In this document: positions 7,463 through 12,239 of the stretch, in pieces
Layout: each line of letters starts with the position of its first letter
How positions within the stretch are numbered: position 1 is the stretch's first letter
NCBI GenBank assembly: GCA_031254685.1
Contig: JAIRTZ010000073.1
Coordinates: 1-12,239 of the forward strand
Direction: 5' to 3'
Source: Methanomassiliicoccaceae archaeon
GTDB lineage: Archaea > Thermoplasmatota > Thermoplasmata > Methanomassiliicoccales > Methanomethylophilaceae
DNA length: 12,239 nucleotides
Notes under the pieces: generated by a model
The model's input: only the letters and a program-made list of their open reading frames with translations
Told to the model about the DNA's origin: nothing
Database searches by the model: none
Made by a program: the position numbers and the translations under genes

Positions 7463-8573
7463 TGAACTCCCCGTTGCGAAGCATCTTCTCTAAATTGTGG
7501 CCTTCCCGCAGCTCTCTGTCCGTTGACTCGGAGAACGAAGATATCCTCCCTTCCTTTATTTGGAGATAACAGTCCGGCCTCATCACACGGTTCGTCACGA
7601 TGCTGGTATTGTGAGATGTCAGGATGACTTGCATTTTTGTATAATTCATCAGAAATCTTACTATCTTCTCTGCCAATTCAAAATGATAGAATGCATCGAA
7701 TTCATCCAGGAATAAGAACGAAACATTTTCAAAGCGTCTGCTCCAATAGTAGAAAAGCTCCAATGCCTTTGTGCCGCTTGATGCATTGACGGGGAACCCG
7801 ATCGATTTGTGTTTTAATTTCTGCACCATGGAATGCGGCATGCCCGGATATTTTACTATTTCGAATTTGATATCGAGTCCTGCGTTCTCTTTGAGGAATT
7901 TCTCAAATCCTCCGACAAGGCCGTTCCTTATGAGATATGGTTCTATGTTTTCCGCGACCCTCTCAAGTCCGATGTACATATTGCCGTCCTGTGTGGTCTT
8001 ATAGTAAAGCATACGGTTCACAAAGTCCATTATGAATGAGATCGGTGACGATTCTTTCTGAGGCGTATTATTGGCAATGAATCTTATGACCGAAAGGGAC
8101 CCGTCAACTTTACCCAGTCTGAGTTTTTCACTCGATATCAGACTGAGGTCTCCCGAGATCAGATCGTTCTTTGTGTGATCGAACTCTATTATCACGTTCC
8201 CGTCCATGGACATTTTTTCATATGCCAGTTTATGCGGCGCGGTCTTCCTGTACTCATAATTGATCACGGCCCCGTCCATTTGGAATTCGTATCTGAATAC
8301 GGCAATTTTCGAATTTCCGTCTCCGTTTATGAAACTCTGCGCGTCCACCTGCCAGACACACGGCGGTTTGTCAGTGAGCGTATAAACTATATCGAATATG
8401 GCATAACCCAGATTGGATTTGCCGCTGGCGTTCGCCCCCATCAGCAGTACTTTTCCCAACAGGCCGTCAGTTATGCATTCTTTATTGAACTCATACTTTC
8501 CTACCTTGGTGAGATCCAATATCGTTTCATTGTTGAAGTTCTTATATCCTGAAACAGAGAATTTTCTTAACAT
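7455..8573 (-). CDS. ABC/OLD-like AAA ATPase of an ATPase-TOPRIM defence pair (AriA/AbiLi/RloA-like)
   Basis: 372 residues, a complete ATPase of the AAA_15/AAA_21 type. It begins with the typical FSVSGYKNF strand. Walker A is GANASGKS (46-53), the ABC-like signature NASSGTKAL (263-271), Walker B FLFLDEFD (286-293), and the switch histidine lies in TSHN (H321). All catalytic elements are intact, in contrast to the convergent helicase-like gene. In related systems the ATPase senses a phage trigger and controls the TOPRIM partner; here the partner follows with an 8-base overlap. The ATG has no clear Shine-Dalgarno site, and an A/T-rich TATA candidate lies 36-46 bases upstream, so the transcript may be nearly leaderless. 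Sample lines counted by hand give about 35-43% GC, against about 42-67% in the flanking large genes, consistent with lateral acquisition. Confidence 0.88.
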   Translation of the reverse strand: MLRKFSVSGYKNFNNETILDLTKVGKYEFNKECITDGLLGKVLLMGANASGKSNLGYAIFDIVYTLTDKPPCVWQVDAQSFINGDGNSKIAVFRYEFQMDGAVINYEYRKTAPHKLAYEKMSMDGNVIIEFDHTKNDLISGDLSLISSEKLRLGKVDGSLSVIRFIANNTPQKESSPISFIMDFVNRMLYYKTTQDGNMYIGLERVAENIEPYLIRNGLVGGFEKFLKENAGLDIKFEIVKYPGMPHSMVQKLKHKSIGFPVNASSGTKALELFYYWSRRFENVSFLFLDEFDAFYHFELAEKIVRFLMNYTKMQVILTSHNTSIVTNRVMRPDCYLQIKEGRISSFSESTDRELREGHNLEKMLRNGEFNE

Positions 8574-8608
8574 TTTCTCGAACGTAAAATGCTGTGACAG
8601 TATTTATC

Positions 8609-8639
8609 ACTTTTTATTTGCCGTAATTTTTTTACGGCA
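8609..8639 (-). promoter_or_regulatory. Candidate promoter and inverted repeat upstream of the ATPase-TOPRIM operon
   Basis: On the - strand a perfect inverted repeat, TGCCGTAA and TTACGGCA (8619-8639) around five A, is followed directly by AAATAAAAAGT (8619-8609), a TATA-like element. A start 25 bases on would be near 8588, about 15 bases before the ATG. The inverted repeat occupies the place of an upstream operator or the B-recognition region and could bind a regulator. No regulator gene is present in the window. The symmetry is seen directly; the function is inferred. Confidence 0.4.
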
Positions 8640-8674
8640 GAATAACAAATGCCGAATTATCGGACTTTTTATTT
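8609..8674. repeat. Direct repeat of an 11-base A/T element
   Basis: ACTTTTTATTT occurs perfectly at 8609-8619 and 8664-8674, 55 bases apart. Each copy is preceded by TTATC, directly in the first copy and with two extra G in the second. The copies flank the inverted repeat at 8619-8639 and a weaker one (CCGA-ATTA-TCGG, 8652-8663). They could be two TATA-like elements or two sites for one protein. Confidence 0.7.
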
Positions 8675-8693
8675 TCTGATCGATCCGGCCGTG

Positions 8694-8757
8694 ACCGACG
8701 GCAGCCCTGCGGTGCCGTCGCAGAAATGGTTAAAGAGGGGGCGGACGCCCCCTTTTG
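8694..8757 (+). ncRNA. Possible small RNA with two hairpins and a T-run end
   Basis: On the + strand, CGACGGCA (8696-8703) and TGCCGTCG (8713-8720) form a perfect 8-bp stem with a 9-base loop. A second stem, AGGGGGCG/CGCCCCCT (8736-8753), follows and ends in TTTT (8753-8756). The TATA-like element at 8664-8674 lies about 25 bases before the first stem, which fits an archaeal transcript start. No coding frame fits the segment. It could instead be the 3' end of the - strand membrane-protein transcript. Expression is unproven. Confidence 0.22.
8733..8756 (-). terminator. GC-rich hairpin after the small membrane-protein gene
   Basis: A stem of at least 8 bp (AGGGGGCG/CGCCCCCT with a GA loop, extendable by A-T pairs and one G-T) begins 10 bases after the stop of the 74-residue gene read on the - strand. 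It is followed there only by CTTTAACC, a weak T tract. On the + strand it is followed by four T, so it may work in the + direction or in both. Confidence 0.45.
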
Positions 8758-8766
8758 TGTTCACGT

Positions 8767-8991
8767 TCACTTGTTGTTGAACTTGAACAGCGCCCCGCCT
8801 CCGATGAGCGATGCACCCACTATCAGTCCTGTCGCGAGGATCGCGGAATCGCCGTAGTGAGCTCCCTCGCCGCCGAACACGAGCACGGCAGCGATCTTGA
8901 TGATGAAGAACATCACCACCAAGAATATTATCGCCATCACCAAGAATATGATGAAGGCTATCAACGCATCCACTATCTGTTTTGTTTCCAA
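8767..8991 (-). CDS. Small two-helix membrane protein, unknown function
   Basis: 74 residues from a TTG start. The choice of start rests on a strong Shine-Dalgarno sequence (GGGGAGGTGA) ending 4 bases before the TTG. An in-frame TTG at 9021 would read straight through that site and has no site of its own. Two hydrophobic segments are seen: a long one at about 9-38 (IAFIIFLVMAIIFLVV) and a shorter Gly-rich one at about 49-68, joined by a polar loop with one His. The C-terminus is short and basic. I recognise no family. It has its own TATA box and a hairpin downstream, so it seems to be a single-gene transcript between the ATPase-TOPRIM operon and the phospholipase-like gene. The size would fit a holin-like, toxin-like or subunit protein, but nothing in the sequence decides among these. 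Confidence 0.72.
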   Translation of the reverse strand: METKQIVDALIAFIIFLVMAIIFLVVMFFIIKIAAVLVFGGEGAHYGDSAILATGLIVGASLIGGGALFKFNNK

Positions 8992-8995
8992 TATT

Positions 8996-9005
8996 TCACC
9001 TCCCC
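8996..9005 (-). promoter_or_regulatory. Strong Shine-Dalgarno site fixing a TTG start
   Basis: GGGGAGGTGA on the - strand is nearly a full complement to the end of archaeal 16S rRNA. It is the strongest such site in the window and sits just before TTG at 8991-8989. The strong site probably compensates for the weak start codon. Confidence 0.8.
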
Positions 9006-9037
9006 TGTGATATATTAACAACGAGAATGAAGTGCAG

Positions 9038-9047
9038 AATATATAAT
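9038..9047 (-). promoter_or_regulatory. Archaeal TATA box of the small membrane-protein gene
   Basis: TTATATATTC on the - strand is a good archaeal TATA box. A start about 25 bases downstream falls near 9018, giving a leader of roughly 27 bases that includes the Shine-Dalgarno site at 8996-9005. This geometry also argues against translation from the TTG at 9021. Confidence 0.65.
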
Positions 9048-9058
9048 GATTTCAAATA

Positions 9059-9114
9059 ATAAGATGAAAAAAGAGAAAGAATATAAGGAAGACCGGCGCG
9101 GACGCCGGCGTCCG
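9059..9114 (-). terminator. Palindrome and pyrimidine tract ending the phospholipase-like gene
   Basis: Starting 23 bases after the stop, 9114-9099 is a perfect 16-base palindrome (CGGACGCC and its mirror). Part of it can instead pair as CCGGCG-CGGA-CGCCGG (9093-9108). On the - strand it is followed by a long T/C-rich stretch including six T (9072-9067). This fits either a hairpin-assisted or an oligo-T archaeal terminator and lies just before the next promoter. Confidence 0.6.
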
Positions 9115-9136
9115 ATGTCCGCTTCCGGGAACCGGC

Positions 9137-12052
9137 TTACCTCTTTCTTGTACCGCCCTTGATGCCTTCGAGATCCTTGAGGTCCAATACAAGGTCTTTG
9201 AACTCCAACGCCATATTCCCGAGACCGGGCCTCACGCCGATCACCGGTCCCAACTTTTCGGGATAGACCAGTTCCGCCTTCATTATATCCGATATCCGGA
9301 GGTCCCCGGGGATCTCTATGCGTATCTGCGTCGCACCGTACGGGAGCTGCGACGGTATCTTTCCCGGAGGCACATCTATGATCAGTTCTCCGTCGAACGG
9401 CGGCATGCATACGCCGCAGCGGGCTATGTTCACGAAGCCCCTTTTCAAAGCGTCGCGGTAAGCATCGCCGCCGTTCTCGAATTTGCCCAGGCGCGCCGCG
9501 AGCGCGCCTCTGGACGCACAGTCGTCCTGATGGAGCAGGAGCTCGCACATCTGGGTTCGGCGCGCATCGAACTTGTTCTTCACATACTTCAGCGTTATCT
9601 CAACGGCGATCGGCTCGGGCAGCCTTTCCAGTACGTATTCCTTTCCGGACTCCGGGTGATACTGCGGCGGTGTGTACGGGACCACGACCTTCGGTTCGAA
9701 GATGCTCTTGAATCCCGGATGATCGATGAACTTTGCACGCTTCACCTGATCGCTTTCGTCCAGGCTCCGGATGAACGCCACGATCTTCGGATCGATGCCT
9801 AAATTCGCAGTTCTGTCCGTATAGTTCAGATCATCCATGAAACGGATGCGGGAGCTGGTTTTCACAACCTTGTTGATGTCCGCCCCTCCGAGGTCCAGGC
9901 TCCCGAGATATACGTGCGCCCAGTCTACCTCCCAATTGTCATTGAAGACAATCCCTTTCTTCTCTATGAAGAAACATCTGATCTCCGACGCCCTTATGTG
10001 CCTCGGAAGCTCCAGGAGATATGTTCCCGTTTTTCCCTTTTCGAAATCGTTCACATACGGTTCGTCGCATACCGTCTTGAACTCCTCGCCGTTCTTCAGT
10101 TCGACACCGAAATAAACGTCATTGTCGGTGCCCGCCCACCTCTTGTTCGCTGTTTTTATGACAACCGTCAGCTTATCTGAGGCGCGGAAGGCCGTCATGG
10201 GCACGAATTCCCGTATGTTGTATCTCTCTCCCCCTATTATTTTGACCTCGGTCTTGAAATTGAGCGCGGATGACGGGAATGACGATCTGTTCTTGTTGTC
10301 AAAGTTATTATTGAACGGATAGTCCTGGTCCGGTATGCCGGCGCACTTGATGATCACGTTCAGTATCTTATTGGAATTGAACTTCCCGTAGAGGGAGCTT
10401 CTGACGATGAAGAATCGTCTGATGTCCGCCGGGTAGACGGGATCGGGGAATACTACCTTCGCGGACATCGCCCGTTTGCCGTTCACCTCGGAGTTCAGCA
10501 GATAGGCCGTCCCGAGATGCTCCTTGCCGTTCTTCAGTTCGACGCCGAATGTGAATTCGCTGATTTGCAGTGCGAACGGCGAAGCTATGTCCGCAACGGT
10601 CCCGATCTGCGCCGAGGCAGGCCCGAGACTGCCCGTCAGGGGTACCGCCGCCGCGGGCCCGTCCTCCAGGACCAGCGTTGCGTAAACGGGTCCGATGGGG
10701 ATCTCGTATCTAAACTCCGGCTCCTTTTTGTAAAATATGCGTTCGTTGAGATTCTCGGTGCCGATAAGGCATAGTTTTGCCATGTTCAGGGATTCCCTGA
10801 ATTCTTTGAACGTCTGATCATTGGTATCTGACGACCTGCCGAAGTTGCCCAGCTCCTTATCCAATGAGGCGGCGGACCCCGGGCGCCGCTTCTCCATGAA
10901 GCTCCGAGGATCCTTTATGATCTCCTCCATCTCCCTGATGTCTATACCGTAATGCTTCAGGATCATTATCACAAGGTCGGTAACGCAACTCTTCATCCAT
11001 TGTTTGATATTCTTCCACAGCTCAGCCAGCGGCCATATGAATGACGTCAGGAAGTCTGCCGTCTTTTCCAGTATCTTCACCACTTCCTTGAATATGTCTA
11101 TCAGTATGTCCGGGACCGGCAGGACATAGACCGCGCAATCGGTCAGCCAATTCTCAACGAGCCCGATGGCATCCTTCATGGACCTGTTCGGGTCCGTGAG
11201 CGCCATCGCGATCTGGTCGCTCGTCAGGATCCATCCCGCTATCGCCTTGTCCATCGACCGCGTCCATCTGTCGAAGGCCCCCGCCACGTTCGTGGTGAAC
11301 GGATATGTTAATATGTTCCCCCTGTATGGTTTGTATTTCTCCACTATCTCGTGTATGTAGCTCCTCCAGCATATGAGGTACGTGAGCGGCGACACGGAAC
11401 TGAAATCCTTATCTGAGTCGCCCTTCACATATTCGTCAATGTCGCCGGCCGCTCTCAGACGTGAATTCACAATGCTCAGATACCTTTTCGGATATTTCCC
11501 GAAACAGTTGATCAGAAAACCGACCGGTGATTCGATACGGACGTCCTCCCCGGTCTTGTATTTGAGCGGTATCTTGTTGTCACTGTACGTTTCCACGGCG
11601 ACGTGCCACTTGATATTATCCTGATCTTTCTTCGGGAGATTGATCCTGATCCGAGGGAACGGATCGCCTCCCGCTTTTTTGTTGACGAACGTGTGCGTGA
11701 AAAGATCGGTCGAATAGTGCATCATGACGCCCATGTAGAATGCCAGCGCCTTTTGGCCGTCGACCGTCCCCATGTCGTAGTTCCTCAGCTCTTCGGACAT
11801 TATCATAAGCCAAAGCCCCGAATTGATGTCGCTCCACGGATGGATGATGGCCTGCCCGAAATATACGTCCGGATATACGTCGGGACCAAGCGCGCCGGCC
11901 CTGAACGATGCGGGATATTTGAGGATCGCATTCTTGACAACGGCCGGAGGATAAAAACGGTTGACCGTATGATTCTGAGATATCTCGATGTAGCCTTTCC
12001 TGAGATCGTCTATGAGAAGATTCGCCAAATAAATGTGTCCCTGTGTCTTCAT
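9137..12052 (-). CDS. Zinc-dependent phospholipase C-like protein with PLAT-like domains
   Basis: 971 residues. The N-terminal domain (about 1-240) carries the metal ligands of the zinc-dependent phospholipase C family in order: H6, D58 (GALGPD), H71 (IIHPW), H112 and D116 and H120 (HYSTDLFTH), H150 and E154 (HVAVE). Their order and spacing match the known His-Asp-His-HxxxD-His-HxxxE pattern, so the site looks complete. Residues 300-370 form hydrophobic or amphipathic helices. Residues 626-717 form a PLAT/LH2-like domain (AGTDND 640-645, NDFEKG 668-673, FNDNW 703-707). A related copy lies at about 495-560 (FGVELKNG in both), and a third beta-rich unit may lie at about 800-950. Clostridial alpha-toxin has the same zinc-PLC plus PLAT combination and cleaves phospholipid headgroups. 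No signal peptide is visible, so a cytoplasmic or non-classical location is likely. ATG at 12052 is supported by AGGTG and a TATA box. Confidence 0.82.
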   Translation of the reverse strand: MKTQGHIYLANLLIDDLRKGYIEISQNHTVNRFYPPAVVKNAILKYPASFRAGALGPDVYPDVYFGQAIIHPWSDINSGLWLMIMSEELRNYDMGTVDGQKALAFYMGVMMHYSTDLFTHTFVNKKAGGDPFPRIRINLPKKDQDNIKWHVAVETYSDNKIPLKYKTGEDVRIESPVGFLINCFGKYPKRYLSIVNSRLRAAGDIDEYVKGDSDKDFSSVSPLTYLICWRSYIHEIVEKYKPYRGNILTYPFTTNVAGAFDRWTRSMDKAIAGWILTSDQIAMALTDPNRSMKDAIGLVENWLTDCAVYVLPVPDILIDIFKEVVKILEKTADFLTSFIWPLAELWKNIKQWMKSCVTDLVIMILKHYGIDIREMEEIIKDPRSFMEKRRPGSAASLDKELGNFGRSSDTNDQTFKEFRESLNMAKLCLIGTENLNERIFYKKEPEFRYEIPIGPVYATLVLEDGPAAAVPLTGSLGPASAQIGTVADIASPFALQISEFTFGVELKNGKEHLGTAYLLNSEVNGKRAMSAKVVFPDPVYPADIRRFFIVRSSLYGKFNSNKILNVIIKCAGIPDQDYPFNNNFDNKNRSSFPSSALNFKTEVKIIGGERYNIREFVPMTAFRASDKLTVVIKTANKRWAGTDNDVYFGVELKNGEEFKTVCDEPYVNDFEKGKTGTYLLELPRHIRASEIRCFFIEKKGIVFNDNWEVDWAHVYLGSLDLGGADINKVVKTSSRIRFMDDLNYTDRTANLGIDPKIVAFIRSLDESDQVKRAKFIDHPGFKSIFEPKVVVPYTPPQYHPESGKEYVLERLPEPIAVEITLKYVKNKFDARRTQMCELLLHQDDCASRGALAARLGKFENGGDAYRDALKRGFVNIARCGVCMPPFDGELIIDVPPGKIPSQLPYGATQIRIEIPGDLRISDIMKAELVYPEKLGPVIGVRPGLGNMALEFKDLVLDLKDLEGIKGGTRKR
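10088..10549 (-). repeat. Near-identical 24-base repeat inside the phospholipase-like gene
   Basis: Positions 10088-10111 and 10526-10549 are the same 24 bases with one mismatch (A at 10106, G at 10544). Both encode the segment FGVELKNG, 146 codons apart, at equivalent places in two PLAT-like units. Flanking DNA is much less alike, so the identity stands out. Confidence 0.75.
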
Positions 12053-12057
12053 GGTCG

Positions 12058-12062
12058 CACCT
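12058..12062 (-). promoter_or_regulatory. Shine-Dalgarno site of the phospholipase-like gene
   Basis: AGGTG on the - strand lies 5 bases before the ATG at 12052-12050. It supports this start, which also places the first zinc-ligand histidine at residue 6 as in mature enzymes of the family. Confidence 0.6.
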
Positions 12063-12083
12063 GATTTTTTTTATCTCCGAACC

Positions 12084-12095
12084 TTATATATAAAA
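12084..12095 (-). promoter_or_regulatory. Archaeal TATA box of the phospholipase-like gene
   Basis: TTTTATATATAA on the - strand is close to the archaeal TATA consensus and is the clearest promoter in the window. A start about 25 bases downstream falls near 12064, giving a leader of around 12 bases that just includes the AGGTG site. Confidence 0.75.
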
Positions 12096-12239
12096 CATGG
12101 CAGAGCTAAGATAAAGATCGCATATCTATAGTAAAACTGATCGTTTTAACGACGAAAACGAAAGAAACGGGTCCGAACGCTCATCCCGAAAAACCTATGC
12201 CGAGCCGTCATCCGGCGTTCCGTGCGCAACTGTTTTATA

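Larger units (their letters stand above)
12053..12239. other. Noncoding upstream region of the phospholipase-like gene
   Basis: These 187 bases contain the ribosome binding site and TATA box of the - strand gene and no convincing coding frame on either strand. A small stem (GCCG-TCATC-CGGC, 12204-12216) lies further upstream, followed on the - strand by five T at 12191-12187 or nearby, and may be the end of a transcript from outside the window. The last bases (read on the - strand TATAAAACAG) resemble another TATA element but are cut by the window edge. Confidence 0.5.

Noticed and set aside
8755..9018. 87-codon + strand frame over the small membrane-protein gene
   Set aside because: Its His/Glu/Tyr-rich translation is the complement of membrane helices; the - strand frame has the promoter and ribosome site.
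9015..9548. 177-codon - strand frame overlapping the end of the phospholipase-like gene
   Set aside because: Arg/Gly-rich alternate frame of the real gene that would run through the palindrome and T/C tract of the terminator region.
11603..12064. 153-codon open frame on the + strand
   Set aside because: Opposite the zinc-ligand region of the phospholipase-like gene, which is strongly supported; the frame has no family resemblance.

Overview
The window looks archaeal and chromosomal. Three promoters carry TATA boxes of archaeal form about 25-30 bases before the inferred transcript start. Shine-Dalgarno sites are G-rich, and ATA (Ile) and AGG (Arg) codons are common. Base composition is about 55% GC by hand count in most genes. 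This combination, with these protein families, suggests a methanogen-related Thermoplasmata (Methanomassiliicoccales-like) genome. That placement is inference; no marker gene is present and no rRNA, tRNA or CRISPR array was seen.

Layout. (1) 84-6585, + strand: a 1925-residue protein with the domain order of the DUF4011 / superfamily 1 helicase / Vsr-like nuclease / DUF3320 family, followed 25 bases later by a 232-residue two-helix membrane protein. (2) 6586-6721: a convergent gap with a hairpin and three perfect 12-base tandem repeats. (3) 6722-8573, - strand: a two-gene operon of an ABC/OLD-like ATPase and a TOPRIM protein, overlapping by 8 bases and lower in GC than its neighbours. This is the layout of the PARIS (AriA-AriB), AbiL and RloAB anti-phage systems. 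(4) 8574-8766: a hairpin-rich gap with a duplicated A/T element and a possible small RNA. (5) 8767-8991, - strand: a 74-residue two-helix membrane protein starting at TTG. (6) 9137-12052, - strand: a 971-residue zinc-dependent phospholipase C domain joined to one clear and one or two weaker PLAT-like lipid-binding domains, the clostridial alpha-toxin combination, without a signal peptide.

The most unusual observation is in the first gene. It keeps the fold-defining sequence of every domain of its family, but nearly every catalytic residue expected is replaced: Walker A, Walker B, motif V and motif VI of the helicase, the Cys and His of the transglutaminase-like domain, and the acidic residue of the nuclease. 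The reading frame is intact over 5.8 kb, so this resembles a selected multi-domain pseudoenzyme (a scaffold or sensor), not a decaying gene. With its membrane partner and the adjoining ATPase-TOPRIM operon, the segment looks like a small defence island. The operon may be a later insertion. Joint function of the three blocks is inference; each has its own promoter or strand.
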